Assembly: GCA_903896925.1 (NCBI GenBank)
Contig: CAITZM010000080.1
Coordinates: 1 to 64,000, forward strand
Reading direction: 5' to 3'
Length of the DNA stretch: 64,000 bases
From: an uncultured Lentisphaerota bacterium
GTDB taxonomy: Bacteria; Verrucomicrobiota; Kiritimatiellia; CAIQIC01
How positions within the stretch are numbered: position 1 is the stretch's first letter; every line of letters starts with the position of its first letter. Both the position numbers and the translations under genes were made by a program. Of this stretch, positions 16,819-26,409 are shown one piece after another. The notes below the pieces were generated by a model, which was not told the origin of the DNA, did no database searches, and was given only the letters and a program-made list of their open reading frames with translations.

Positions 16819-17113
16819 ACAGGGTTCCCCATCCTTTCGACGCCCGGCGGCGCACACCGCGAACATCAGCACCACGGGCGCGCTCAGGCGAACCCGGTCA
16901 AAGAAGCCGGCGATCGTGAATCCACCCGCCACCTTTCCTAAGCAACAAACGGGACGCCCACACCTACCTCCGCTGCGCCGGCACAGCTTCCGGCCCCGCA
17001 AGAACGAAGGCGGAAGGTAGGGCTTGTTTCATGGTGCGCATGCGCGGCGACTTCTAAAACAAAACCGCAGGATTGCCTACACAATTCGGCCCGTGTCGGG
17101 TAGGCTGGCTGCC
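16819..17113. other. Divergent intergenic region of the clan-A hydrolase and GH97 genes
   Basis: About 295 nt without a credible gene. I see no TTTCCAA-type operator here. TAGGCT at 17101-17106 resembles the -10 boxes of this window but leaves only seven nt before the GH97 ATG, and its -35 partner is not evident. Confidence 0.4.
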
Positions 17114-18985
17114 ATGAAAATATTTCTATGCATCCTCCTGCTGGCCGCGCTGCCTGCCGCGGCGCAATGTGACATATCCGGTCCGGCGGGCACGGTGCAG
17201 GCCCGCTTCTGGGCTGATGCCGCCGGACGCCTGACCTATGGCGTTCAACGCGGTGGAGCGGTGGCCATCGAACCGTCGCCGCTGGGCATCACGCTGGACG
17301 GCGTTGATTGGGGCGAGGGCGTACGCCTGGAAAAGCCACGGCGCGGCGAGACGAACGAAACCTATCCGCTGCGCGGCGCGCACGCCGTGGCCACGAATCA
17401 TTTCTGCTCGGCGGAAATTCCGGTGGTCCGGACGGGTGCCGGGACACGCTTTGTTTTGGAGGTGCGGGTTTTTGACGACGGAGTGGGCTGGCGCTATCGG
17501 ATTCCCGGCGAGGGTGCGCGCAAGGTGCAAGGCGAAGCGTCGAGCTGGACGCTGCCGGTCGGCAGTCGGATCTGGTTCGGCGAACGCAAGAACGCCTGGA
17601 AGCTCAAGAGCTATGCCGGCGAATGGATGGCGGCCGGACTGGATGAAATGCCGACCATCTCGAAACAGGGGCCTGTGCAAGGCGCGCCGCTGGTCGCGGA
17701 ACTGCCGGCGGGCGGTTATGCCGTCATCAGCGAAGCGGCGGTGTTCCAGTACAGCGGCATGCGCTTGCGCGCCGTCGGCCAGCGCCGGTTTCAGGCCGAC
17801 TTCACCGAAGGCTTAAAAGGCTTTGAACTCAACGGCGAAATCGTCACGCCATGGCGCGTGGTGATTCTGGCGCAGAACCTGGATGAGTTGGTGAACCAGA
17901 CCGTGGTCCCGAATCTCGCCCCGCCGCCGGATGCGCAACTGTTTGCCGACACAAGCTGGATCCGCCCGGGCTGGTGCGTCTGGCGCTGGCAATTGCAGGG
18001 CGTCGGCACGCCGGCCGAGCAGCGCCGCTTTGTGGACCGAGCCGCCGAGCTGGGTTACCCGTACACGCTGGTTGACGATGGCTGGGAAAAGGACTGGAAG
18101 AGTCCGTTTGAAAATCTGGCCGGGCTTTGCCAATACGCAGCCAAGAAAAAAATCTCCGTGCTCGTCTGGAAGCCCTGGGCCGAGCTGAGGGATGCCACCA
18201 ACGACTATGCGCAACTCCGCGCGTGGCTGGACCAGGTCAAGGGGGCGGGCGCCGCCGGCATCAAGGTGGACTTCTTCAACTCCGAAGACCTCGTGACGCG
18301 GCGGGGCGAGGAGACCCTGCTGGGCGAAGCCGCCAAGCGCAAACTGCTCGTGGACCTGCACGGCTGTCCCAAGCCCACCGGCGAAGCCCGTACCTATCCC
18401 AACGAACTGACGCGCGAAGGCGTGCGCGGGCTCGAGCTGAATTTCATGAGCGAGGGGCCGCTGCCGCCGCGCCACAACGCGGCGCTGCCTTTCACCCGGT
18501 ATGTCGTGGGGCATGGCGATTACACGCCGGTGACGTTCCAGCCCGGCCACCTGGGCGGGACGACCATCGCGCATCAGCTCGCGACCGCCGTGGTCACGAC
18601 CTCGCCGCTGCAGGTGCTCAACGAGATGCCCAGCAACGTGCTGCAGCATCCCGTCGTGGAAGTGCCCGCATTTCTCAAGGCGCTGCCGACGGTCTGGGAT
18701 GAGACGCGCGTGCTGCCCGGCAGCAAGATCGGCGAGCTGGCCGTCCTGGCCCGACGGCGGGGTGCGTGTTGGTTCGTGGCGGCCGTGAACGGCGGGTCGG
18801 CCCGGGACTATCGGTTGCAGCTATCGTTTCTTTCCAACCCCAAGTGGGAAGCCCTATGGCTCGCCGACGGGGCGGAGTCGCCGCTGGGCGTCATCAGCAA
18901 GCGGGAGCAGGTCTCCTCCGCAACCACCTTGAACTTCAAACTGTCCTCCGGTGGCGGCTTCGTAGCCCTGTTCAAGCCGGAATGA
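17114..18985 (+). CDS. GH97 family alpha-glycosidase
   Basis: Exported 623-aa enzyme of glycoside hydrolase family 97 (alpha-glucosidases and alpha-galactosidases). The N-terminal beta-sandwich (about 20-270) is followed by the barrel with YTLVDDGWE (318-325) and GIKVDFFNSED (382-392). In GH97 the KVDF form belongs to retaining members, with the Asp as nucleophile (here Asp386), while inverting members carry a KTGYV-type segment. A retaining alpha-galactosidase-like enzyme is therefore expected. The acid/base candidate is a Glu in TREGVRGLE (433-441). A C-terminal beta-sandwich closes the protein. ATG 17114 opens the signal peptide; no clear Shine-Dalgarno precedes it. Confidence 0.85.
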   Translation: MKIFLCILLLAALPAAAQCDISGPAGTVQARFWADAAGRLTYGVQRGGAVAIEPSPLGITLDGVDWGEGVRLEKPRRGETNETYPLRGAHAVATNHFCSAEIPVVRTGAGTRFVLEVRVFDDGVGWRYRIPGEGARKVQGEASSWTLPVGSRIWFGERKNAWKLKSYAGEWMAAGLDEMPTISKQGPVQGAPLVAELPAGGYAVISEAAVFQYSGMRLRAVGQRRFQADFTEGLKGFELNGEIVTPWRVVILAQNLDELVNQTVVPNLAPPPDAQLFADTSWIRPGWCVWRWQLQGVGTPAEQRRFVDRAAELGYPYTLVDDGWEKDWKSPFENLAGLCQYAAKKKISVLVWKPWAELRDATNDYAQLRAWLDQVKGAGAAGIKVDFFNSEDLVTRRGEETLLGEAAKRKLLVDLHGCPKPTGEARTYPNELTREGVRGLELNFMSEGPLPPRHNAALPFTRYVVGHGDYTPVTFQPGHLGGTTIAHQLATAVVTTSPLQVLNEMPSNVLQHPVVEVPAFLKALPTVWDETRVLPGSKIGELAVLARRRGACWFVAAVNGGSARDYRLQLSFLSNPKWEALWLADGAESPLGVISKREQVSSATTLNFKLSSGGGFVALFKPE

Positions 18986-19097
18986 CCAGGTTCCCCGAAC
19001 CGCGCCGGCCTGCTGCGCGCTGCAAAGGATGACACTACCGTCCGTGGTTGTGCGTTGTGTACGCGGCCTGAAAAGTTGAACTCAAGAGATACCTGAT

Positions 19098-21773
19098 ATG
19101 AAACATAAGATCGCGGGTTTGCTGCTGGCGATGCTGGGCATGGCGTCATCCGGTTTGGCGGCGGAGGTTGTTTTCCAGCCGCGTTTCGTCGTGCTGACCG
19201 CGACGAACGATCCCGCGCCGAAATATCGTTGGGCCGACCTCGGCCCCGGCGCGCGCGAACATTACAATGTGCTGACGTGGCAGACCAAGCCGGTGAAGAA
19301 GGTGGCGAAGCAGACCGCCAAGAAGGAACACGTCGCCGATGGCTTCGATCCCGCCGCCGATCTCGCCAAGGACGAGGGGCGGACGTTCGATGTCTTCCAG
19401 TCCGGCGCACTGGAAACCGTGACCGGCTCCAGCGACTGGAAGTTTCCGGACCACCCGCGCTTCGCCTTGCAGGCGACGCTCGCCGGGAGCGACGACCCGT
19501 TGCTGACCTTCACGTTCACGCCCAAGCAGGATGGCTGGTATTCCATCGGCTACGTCGGCGCGCCGGAAGTCGACCCGGCGGCGATGGACGAGATGTGGCA
19601 GCCGCTGGTCTGGCAGGAAAAACGGTTTCCTTTGTCCCCCTACCTCACGGAGGCAAGCCGCTGCACGCTGCCGGGCACGCTGGTCGCGCAGGGTGGCGTG
19701 ACCTTCGGTGTGCTGGCCGATCCAGCCGAGTTGCCCTTCATGCCGCTGCCCACGCAATACAACTCGCGCTTCGGCGTCGCGGTCCGCAACGCGGCGGGCC
19801 AGGCGCAGCCGACGCTCTTCGCGCCGATCCCCGGCGGCGTCGGCTCGCAGATGAAGGCCGGCGAGCCGTTCACCTTCAAGCTGCGCCTCGTGACGCGGCG
19901 CGGGAAGATCACCGACGCCTACGAGAGCCTCGCGCGCGGACTGTTCCAGTTTCATGACTACCGCTTCAACAACGGGCTGGGCCCGCTCAACCGCACGCTC
20001 GAGCGGATGATTGAGTATGCGATGGGCCCGTGGGCGCGCTTCAACGACGACCTGCGCGGCTGCGCCTACGACACCGACGTGCCCGGCTCCGTGAAGAATG
20101 TCTCGGCGCTGCACCCGCTGGGCGTCGCGCTTGTCACCGATGACGAGCAGATCTTCGCGCGCCGCGCGCAGCCGATTTTCGAATCGCTGCTCAGCCGCGA
20201 GAAATTCCTGTTCACCACCGACCCGAACATCAAGGGCCAAGGCGCGTCGGCCAAGCTGAACGGCCCCAGCGCGCCGCTCTCCGAAATGGCGGTCTGGTAT
20301 GAGCTGACGCACCAGGGCTGCCTGCTCAAGATGACCGAGGCCCTGTTCGGCAAGACGCGCACGCTCAACCTCAGCGACGCGGTGCCCGGCAACATCTGGC
20401 AGAACGCGCTCGCGCTCTACCGCGCCAGCGGCGATGCCCAGTGGCTGAAGCTGGCCGTGGCCGGCGCCGACACCTATCTGCGCGAGCGCATCGCAACACC
20501 GCAGACCAAGTTCCGCGACAAGTACGGCCGCGGCATGTTTTTCTGGACCAGCTACTCGCCGAACTGGATGGAGCTGTTCGAGCTCTATGCCGCCACCGGC
20601 GAGCGCCGCTTTCTCGACGCCTCGCGCGAGGGCGCGCGCCGCTTCGCCGGGTTCGTCTGGATGTGCCCGGTGATCCCGGACGGCGACGTGCTCGTCAATG
20701 AGGGCGGCCACGCGCCGATTTACCGCAAGAGCGAGAAGCTCCCGCACATCGACCTGCCCGAGGAGCGCGTGCCCGCGTGGCGCGTCTCCGAAATCGGACT
20801 GACGTGCGAATCCTCCGGCACGAGCAAGGGCCACCGCGGCATCTTCCTCGCCACGCACGCGCCCTACATGCTCCGCTTGGCCGAGCTGACCGGCGACACG
20901 TTCCTCCACGACATCGCCCGCAGCGCGATCATCGGCCGTTACACCAGTTTCCCCGGCTACCACATGAACACCGCGCGCACCACCGTCTACGAAAAACCCA
21001 ATTTTGCCGAGCGGCCCACCGACCAGATCAACTCCACCTCGTCGCTCCACTACAACCACATCTGGCCACAGGTCGCGCTGCTCGTGGACTATCTCATCGC
21101 CGACGCCGGCTACCGCTCCAAGGGCGCGATCAGCTTTCCCTCACACTTCACCGAGGGCTACGCCTATCTGCAAGGCCGCATCTACGGCGACCGGCCCGGC
21201 ACCTTCTACGGCGAAAAGGACGTCTGGCTCTGGCTGCCCAAGGGGCTGCTCACGTGCGATAACCCCGAGGTCAACTACATCGCCGCGCGCGGCAACAACA
21301 AGCTCTGCTTCGCGCTGATGAACCAGTCCGCCAAGCCCGTCACCGCCCGCTGCACCGTCGCGCTTGCCGGCGTCATCGCGCCGCAGACCTTCACCGTCAC
21401 GATCGCGCCCAGCGGCATTACGCCGCACGTCCTCGCCAACGTGAAGGTGACACCCAAGTTCCGGCTTGCACAGGCGCTACAGCCGTGGAAGCAGGATTTC
21501 GTCACGCTGGAGTACTGCGGCGCGCACGCCATGGCGCTCAATCTCGGCGCCGGCCACCGCTGGGCCTATGTCTATCTGCAAGAGCGCGAGCTCAAACAGG
21601 CCACGCTGCACTACTCCACCGGCGGTGTGTGGCAGAGCGTGACCGACAAGGCGTTCCCGTTCGAGTTCAGCATCCCCGTGCCCGACGCCGCGACGGAATT
21701 TTCCTTCAAGATCGAAGGCCTCAGCCCCGCTGGCGCAAAAACCACCAGCGAGACCGCGCGCCTCGCGCCGTAA
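19098..21773 (+). CDS. Large exported protein of unknown family, alpha/alpha-barrel-like
   Basis: 891-aa exported protein that I cannot place in a named family. A signal peptide ends at GLAAE (about residue 22). Residues about 100-290 look like beta-sandwich, with KQDGWYSIGYVG. Residues about 300-690 are rich in helices with tryptophan/tyrosine-containing repeats (WFQNALALYRASGD-like, WMELFELYAATGERRFLDA, YMLRLAELTGDTFLHDIA), the pattern of (alpha/alpha)6-barrel glycosidases and polysaccharide lyases. A C-terminal beta part ends with VPDAATEFSFKIEGLSP. A heparinase-like lyase or a glycosidase is plausible. It stands alone, with weak AAGAG upstream of ATG 19098. Confidence 0.55.
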   Translation: MKHKIAGLLLAMLGMASSGLAAEVVFQPRFVVLTATNDPAPKYRWADLGPGAREHYNVLTWQTKPVKKVAKQTAKKEHVADGFDPAADLAKDEGRTFDVFQSGALETVTGSSDWKFPDHPRFALQATLAGSDDPLLTFTFTPKQDGWYSIGYVGAPEVDPAAMDEMWQPLVWQEKRFPLSPYLTEASRCTLPGTLVAQGGVTFGVLADPAELPFMPLPTQYNSRFGVAVRNAAGQAQPTLFAPIPGGVGSQMKAGEPFTFKLRLVTRRGKITDAYESLARGLFQFHDYRFNNGLGPLNRTLERMIEYAMGPWARFNDDLRGCAYDTDVPGSVKNVSALHPLGVALVTDDEQIFARRAQPIFESLLSREKFLFTTDPNIKGQGASAKLNGPSAPLSEMAVWYELTHQGCLLKMTEALFGKTRTLNLSDAVPGNIWQNALALYRASGDAQWLKLAVAGADTYLRERIATPQTKFRDKYGRGMFFWTSYSPNWMELFELYAATGERRFLDASREGARRFAGFVWMCPVIPDGDVLVNEGGHAPIYRKSEKLPHIDLPEERVPAWRVSEIGLTCESSGTSKGHRGIFLATHAPYMLRLAELTGDTFLHDIARSAIIGRYTSFPGYHMNTARTTVYEKPNFAERPTDQINSTSSLHYNHIWPQVALLVDYLIADAGYRSKGAISFPSHFTEGYAYLQGRIYGDRPGTFYGEKDVWLWLPKGLLTCDNPEVNYIAARGNNKLCFALMNQSAKPVTARCTVALAGVIAPQTFTVTIAPSGITPHVLANVKVTPKFRLAQALQPWKQDFVTLEYCGAHAMALNLGAGHRWAYVYLQERELKQATLHYSTGGVWQSVTDKAFPFEFSIPVPDAATEFSFKIEGLSPAGAKTTSETARLAP

Positions 21774-21841
21774 AAAGCGGCAACTTCCAAGGGTTGATAT
21801 AGCGCCAGAACACGAGCCCGCCTTGGGAAACGCGGCAGGCT

Positions 21842-23152
21842 TCAGTGCGCTTCCCGGGCGAGGCGGCGGAGGCGCTCGCCGGTGAACATCAGCGCGCGGC
21901 CGTTGTGGTAGGCGGCTTTCCAGATCGAGCCTTTGTTCTGCCCGGGTGCGGCGCGGCCGTCTTCGCTGACGGTGTTGAACCACTCGCCGTGGCGCGCGTC
22001 CGTCTGGAATTTCACGATGAAAGACCATTGCTTGAGGAAGGCCTTCCAGTAGCGGTCGGTCTCGCGGCCGTAGCGCTCGTGCATCAGCAGCAACGCGTTC
22101 AGTCCCTCAGCCTGCGTCCACCAGACCTTCTCGAGACCGTACGCCGGGGCGAAGGCCGAACCCTTGTCGTAGAAGCCGCCGTGCTTTTCGTCCCAGCCGT
22201 AGTCGAGCGCGTGATCCAAGAGGCTGCGCGCGACCTGCCACGTGCGCTCGTCGTCCGGTTTGCCCAGCGCCTCGGCGGCCTCGACCATCAGGAACGCCGT
22301 CTCCACGTCGTGGCCGAACGAGTCGTGGTCGGGCAGCGCGCGCCAGTCGGGCGTGAAGTATAAATTCATGCAGCCGGGCTCGACCGTGACGCGGTCGCGC
22401 ACGATACCGAGCAGTTCCTCCAGCCGCGCGCGGACGCGCGGGTCGGGCCATGCCTGATAGCAGGCGGTGACCGACTCCAGCAGATGGATGTGGCTGTTCA
22501 TGGACTTGCAACCATAGCGCGTGCCGATACTGTCCACGGTGCGCGCAGCCTTGGGCGCGAGGATCGGCTGGCCGGCGCGGGTCAGCGCCTCGTAGTAGCC
22601 GCCGTTCTGCGCGTCATGCGCGTGCGCCTCCAGCCAGTTGAACGTACGCTTTGCCAGGTCAAGTGCGCGCTCGTCCTTCGCCAGCACGCACGCCGCGGCT
22701 GCGTAGAGGCCGAAGCTGATGCCATAGATGTGTTTCTCCCCGTCGCCGCCCGGCGGAAGTTTCCCCTGCTCGTCCAGCGCCCAGAAAAATCCGCCCTGCT
22801 CCTTGTCCCATAGGGTCGCATCGAGGAACTGCAGGCCGTGCTGCGCGTAGCCGCGGAATTCCGCCGCGAGTTCGGGATAGCGCTGCGCCACCTGCGCGCA
22901 GACCCACGTCTGGCGCGCCTGGTAGACGATGGTCTTCGGGTTTTCCTTGGCGCGCGTCCAGTCCTCGCGGAATTCCGCATAGAAACCGCCGTGCTCGCGG
23001 TCCACGCAGCCTGGGAACCAGTGCTTGAGCACCTGTGTGCGGAAATGCGCGTCGAGCTCGTCCGCGAGCCGCGCATAGTCCGCCGCGACCGGCGCGGCGC
23101 GCACGCCGCACAGCGCCAGCAGGGCCAGCGCGAGGCCAAGTTGTTTTTTCAC
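21842..23152 (-). CDS. Exported AGE-family epimerase/isomerase
   Basis: 436-aa protein of the N-acylglucosamine 2-epimerase superfamily, (alpha/alpha)6 barrel, which interconverts C2 epimers or aldose/ketose sugars (for example cellobiose 2-epimerase). Family features are HWFPGCVDREHGGFYAEF, YQARQTWVCAQ, MNSHIHLLESV, DHDSFGHDVETAFLM and DEKHGGFYD. Unusually for the family, it begins with a signal peptide ending CGVRAAPVAA, so it should act outside the cytoplasm. The start is GTG at 23152, eight nt after the stop of the glycosidase gene. The coding sequence of its signal peptide is about 90% identical to that of the M14 gene at 47584. Confidence 0.85.
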   Translation of the reverse strand: MKKQLGLALALLALCGVRAAPVAADYARLADELDAHFRTQVLKHWFPGCVDREHGGFYAEFREDWTRAKENPKTIVYQARQTWVCAQVAQRYPELAAEFRGYAQHGLQFLDATLWDKEQGGFFWALDEQGKLPPGGDGEKHIYGISFGLYAAAACVLAKDERALDLAKRTFNWLEAHAHDAQNGGYYEALTRAGQPILAPKAARTVDSIGTRYGCKSMNSHIHLLESVTACYQAWPDPRVRARLEELLGIVRDRVTVEPGCMNLYFTPDWRALPDHDSFGHDVETAFLMVEAAEALGKPDDERTWQVARSLLDHALDYGWDEKHGGFYDKGSAFAPAYGLEKVWWTQAEGLNALLLMHERYGRETDRYWKAFLKQWSFIVKFQTDARHGEWFNTVSEDGRAAPGQNKGSIWKAAYHNGRALMFTGERLRRLAREAH

Positions 23153-23160
23153 GTCGGTCC

Positions 23161-26040
23161 TTATTGCTCTGCGCCGCCGTCATAGACGACGAGCCGGGCG
23201 GTCTTGGGCGCGAAGGGATCGATACGGATGGTGTTCGCACCGGCCTTCAGATGGGCGGTGATGTCGAGCCGCAGCGGCAGGCCGATGCACCCTCCGGCGT
23301 CCTGTCCGTTGACCGTCACGCGCGCGGCGGCCTCGGGCAGCAGCCCGTCCATTTCGAGATAGATGCGCGACGAGGCCAGCTTGACCGTCGCCGGAATTTC
23401 GCAGACGCCGTCGAACGGATCGGCGACCACCGGGCTGCCGGTGTAGCGCCGGCCCGCGGCGATGCGCTTCAGTTCCTGGTTGAGCGCCGACGGGCGCTCC
23501 GTCAGGGTGACGCTCTGCGTATCCTTGCCCTTTAGCGTAAGGTGTTGGTCGCCGCGCGTGCCTTCGATCACCAGCGTCTTGACCACGCCAAAGGCCGGGT
23601 CATCGCCCTTGGCCAGTTGCGACACCTGAAGCTCCTGCTCGCCCGCATCAATCATTTTTTGCAGGCGTGCACGCACATCGCGGCTACGCTTTGCGTCACC
23701 GGGCACGCCGTAGATCGCCTTTGTCACGACCAGCTTGGCGCTCGGCGGCTGGGCGGCGTGTGTACGCGTATCGCGTACCTCGAGCGGTACGCCTACCGGT
23801 TTCGTGTGCGCGTCGAGCCGCGGCGGCAGGTGGCGCTTTTGCGGCTGGAACACCAACAGCACGCTCTCCGCAGGTTCCAAGGTCAGATCCACCTCGACCG
23901 TGTGCGCATCCAGCCGGCGATACGGCACCGCGGTGATTTCGTTGTGCATCGCATCCCAGCATTCCGGTTCGCCCCCGGCGGTGAGCTTGAACGTGAACGA
24001 ACGCGCCGCGCCTTCGTGATGCTGGTTGCAGACGAGGAAAACATCGCGGCCGCTCTTCTGGCGGTGCAGCACATGCAGCCAGTCGCCGGTCAAGCCCTCC
24101 AGCACTTCCAGTGTCGGGTGAATGCCGGCATCGCAGGTGAGCACTTTCTGGATATCTGCCGTTGACGGTTCCGCCGGCAGGAAATAGGAGCGTCCGCCGG
24201 CGGCGCTGGTCTTGCAACACGTCAGGCCGGGCTTCGCATCACCCCAGAGGTCCGCGCACAGCGCCGCGATGTCCTGCGTGCCGTGGCCCAGCGTCGCGGA
24301 TTTGGCGGGCAACCTGCCGTAGGCGATGACCACGCCGCCGCCATCGAAGAATTGTTTCGCCTTCAGCAGCGTCGGATAGGGCAGCACCTCGACGGACGGG
24401 AGCACCAGCACGCGATAACGCTCCTTGTGGAGTTGGATTTCCTTGCCGGCCAGCGTCGCCGCGTTTTCCCAAGCGTCGTAGAGCAGCCAGTCGCAATCGA
24501 ACAGCGCGTCCTGCAGTGCCGTGGTCAGCTTTTCGGGCCGCTGGTTCTCGCCCACATGGATGCTCTGCCCGAGTTGCAGGAACGCGACCGGCGCAACGTG
24601 CCGCCCGCCGGTGAGCAGCGTGAAGAGCCGGTTGTTGTAGTCGGCCCAGACACGGTAGAGCGGCCAGCGCGGCTCGAAGCCGCCGTTGAAAAAATACGGC
24701 GGATAATCATGATCGAACGGTGCGCGCGGATTGAACGAATGTGGAATCAGAAAATTCACGCCGCGCACCTGGTGCCAGTCGGCCAGCCACTTCATCTGCG
24801 GGTAAGTCAGCTTCTGCCCGTAGCCGCCGTAGATCTCGCAGAAGGCGATGTCGTCCGCCTTGTCGTAGGTGTGCGAGATCGAACTCGCGATCTTCGGCAT
24901 CTGATAGAGACCGTCTTTGCGCTCGCCGGGGTAAACCTGGTTGCACACCAGGTCCATGCCGCCCATGTCGCTGTAGCGCTGGAGCTGCATCATGTTGCCA
25001 CCGGACAGCGTCCGGCTGTAGAGGCAGTCGCTGTGCTCCATGAAGTGGCCCATCGAATAGACGCCATGCGCGCGGCACCACTTGCTCATGCCGCCGTACA
25101 TGGTGCGGCCCCAGGCGTCCGCGAAACAGTCCAGATAGCTGTAGAACGCGGCCGTCTGCTCCTCGCCCGCAAGTTTGAACTTGTAGCCGACCAGCAGCTT
25201 CTTCAGGTCCAGCTGCCGCTCCGCGGCGACCGTGCGCAACACGCTGCCCCAATCGCCCTGCGTCTCCGGCTCGTCATAAAAATAGCCGGCGATCGTCTTG
25301 CCATAGTCCGCCTTGAAACGGTCGTAGTGCGGTTGATACACCGCGTTGATGAACCACGCCGTGCAGGCCTCGTCGGCCCCGTCCACCGAGACGTACTTCT
25401 GCTGTCCGCCGTGCGTGCCGTTGAAGCTCCACGAAAACTTCATCACCCGCCAGGTGCCCGCCGGCGCCGTCCAGTTCAACGTCCCGTTTTTAACCTCCGG
25501 CGTCAGGTCCAGGAGGCTGCTGCCCTCGATGGCGTCGCCCTCCGCCACGCGGCCCGCAACGACCGCGATCAGGTTCGAGGCCGCGTAGCCGCTGCCGGTG
25601 AACGCCTGCGGGCCGGCCACCGTCGCCGCCTCCGCCACGAGCCGCTTGCTGCCATACTCCGGCGGCACACGCCCGCCCATCATCTGGCTCGGCCACCACC
25701 AGTCGTCGTAGATGATCAGCTTCAGGTCATGCTTGCGCGCGAAATCCAGGCAGATGCCCAGGTCGCGATACCAGCCAGCGCCCAGCCAGTCCGTGTGCGG
25801 GCGCGGTTCCGTCGTGAAAATGCCATTGTGCCCCTCGACGACCTTCGCCAGTTCGCCTTCGAGCTGCGCCTGGCTCTCGTCGCCGTGCATCCAGAACAGC
25901 GGCCCCGTGCCGCGCCGCGCCTCCATCGGCATACCGCGAAAGTGCCGCTCCAGTTCGCCCCAGGATTTTTCCGCCGGCGCGGCCCACGCGGGCAACGAGA
26001 CCAGGCAGGACACCGCACCCATCAACCATTTTGCTTTCAC
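23161..26040 (-). CDS. Exported glycoside hydrolase, GH106-like TIM barrel with jelly-roll domains
   Basis: 959-aa exported protein resembling the large glycosyl hydrolases annotated near GH106 (alpha-L-rhamnosidases). Barrel segments include GPLFWMHGDESQ, LIIYDDWWWPSQMMGG, AGYFYDEPETQGDW (an acidic pair suited to catalysis) and DIAFCEIYGGYGQK. The C-terminal quarter is beta-sandwich, ending with AGANTIRIDPF. The distinctive GH106 opening WWHWMDGN of the 39845 gene is absent, so it is a distant relative at best. I chose GTG 26040: it follows GGAAGG and begins the signal peptide, whereas the 97 upstream in-frame codons run through the operator pair. It is the first gene of an operon with the AGE epimerase. 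Confidence 0.65.
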   Translation of the reverse strand: MKAKWLMGAVSCLVSLPAWAAPAEKSWGELERHFRGMPMEARRGTGPLFWMHGDESQAQLEGELAKVVEGHNGIFTTEPRPHTDWLGAGWYRDLGICLDFARKHDLKLIIYDDWWWPSQMMGGRVPPEYGSKRLVAEAATVAGPQAFTGSGYAASNLIAVVAGRVAEGDAIEGSSLLDLTPEVKNGTLNWTAPAGTWRVMKFSWSFNGTHGGQQKYVSVDGADEACTAWFINAVYQPHYDRFKADYGKTIAGYFYDEPETQGDWGSVLRTVAAERQLDLKKLLVGYKFKLAGEEQTAAFYSYLDCFADAWGRTMYGGMSKWCRAHGVYSMGHFMEHSDCLYSRTLSGGNMMQLQRYSDMGGMDLVCNQVYPGERKDGLYQMPKIASSISHTYDKADDIAFCEIYGGYGQKLTYPQMKWLADWHQVRGVNFLIPHSFNPRAPFDHDYPPYFFNGGFEPRWPLYRVWADYNNRLFTLLTGGRHVAPVAFLQLGQSIHVGENQRPEKLTTALQDALFDCDWLLYDAWENAATLAGKEIQLHKERYRVLVLPSVEVLPYPTLLKAKQFFDGGGVVIAYGRLPAKSATLGHGTQDIAALCADLWGDAKPGLTCCKTSAAGGRSYFLPAEPSTADIQKVLTCDAGIHPTLEVLEGLTGDWLHVLHRQKSGRDVFLVCNQHHEGAARSFTFKLTAGGEPECWDAMHNEITAVPYRRLDAHTVEVDLTLEPAESVLLVFQPQKRHLPPRLDAHTKPVGVPLEVRDTRTHAAQPPSAKLVVTKAIYGVPGDAKRSRDVRARLQKMIDAGEQELQVSQLAKGDDPAFGVVKTLVIEGTRGDQHLTLKGKDTQSVTLTERPSALNQELKRIAAGRRYTGSPVVADPFDGVCEIPATVKLASSRIYLEMDGLLPEAAARVTVNGQDAGGCIGLPLRLDITAHLKAGANTIRIDPFAPKTARLVVYDGGAEQ

Positions 26041-26057
26041 CAGCTGCCGCCTTCCGT

Positions 26058-26106
26058 TTTCCAAGGCTGGGAAACTTCCGTGCTGCACATTTCCAAGGCC
26101 CGGAAC
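26058..26106. promoter_or_regulatory. Operator pair upstream of the glycosidase-AGE operon
   Basis: Site 1 (26058-26074) reads TTTCCAA-GGC-TGGGAAA. Site 2 (26090-26106) reads TTTCCAA-GGC-CCGGAAC. The 32-bp start-to-start distance, about three helical turns, puts both sites on one face of the DNA. They lie 18-66 nt upstream of the GTG start at 26040. Confidence 0.7.
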
Positions 26107-26177
26107 ATTTCGAGGTGTATAACAAATCGCGCCGGCCCGCCACCAGCCCGACTTGTTCATGGAAACACACTCGCACC

Positions 26178-26309
26178 ATGAAAGCATATCCGACACCCGC
26201 CACCCACCGCCAGCGGCACGCTCCTGGCGCACACTCCCGCCGCGCATTTCTCGGCGCGGGCCTGGGCGCCCTCGCCCGTGGCCAGACCGCCGTCCGGCGT
26301 TCAGTGTAG
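26178..26309 (+). pseudogene. Orphan Tat signal peptide, stub of a lost gene
   Basis: A 43-codon ORF encodes little more than a twin-arginine signal: AHSRRAFLGAGLGALARGQ at residues about 19-37, then a stop. The RR-x-F-L motif and the following hydrophobic stretch are textbook Tat features. Such leaders precede many enzymes in this window (26970, 54579, 10288), so this is probably the surviving 5' end of a deleted exported enzyme gene. Translation of the stub is not implied. Confidence 0.55.
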
Positions 26310-26330
26310 CGGACCAACAGGCTTTCCGCA

Positions 26331-26359
26331 TTGACGCCTTGAGGCCTGATGGCTAGCCT
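26331..26359 (+). promoter_or_regulatory. Promoter of the small membrane protein gene
   Basis: TTGACG (26331-26336), a 17-nt spacer and TAGCCT (26354-26359). The transcript should start near 26366, giving a 44-nt leader with AAGAGG before ATG 26410. Confidence 0.6.
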
Positions 26360-26409
26360 GCGCGCCGATGACCGGCGTGCGCTGGAACCAACCGGCGGAA
26401 GAGGAAAAC

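Noticed and set aside
21784..21800. CTTCCAA-GGG-TTGATAT as a further operator
   Set aside because: Only one arm fits, no partner lies 32 bp away, and it sits between convergent gene ends.
24283..26181. Very long plus-strand open frame opposite the 23161-26040 gene
   Set aside because: It is a GC-rich antisense shadow with no recognisable domain. The same applies to the other long antisense frames opposite the glycosidase genes.
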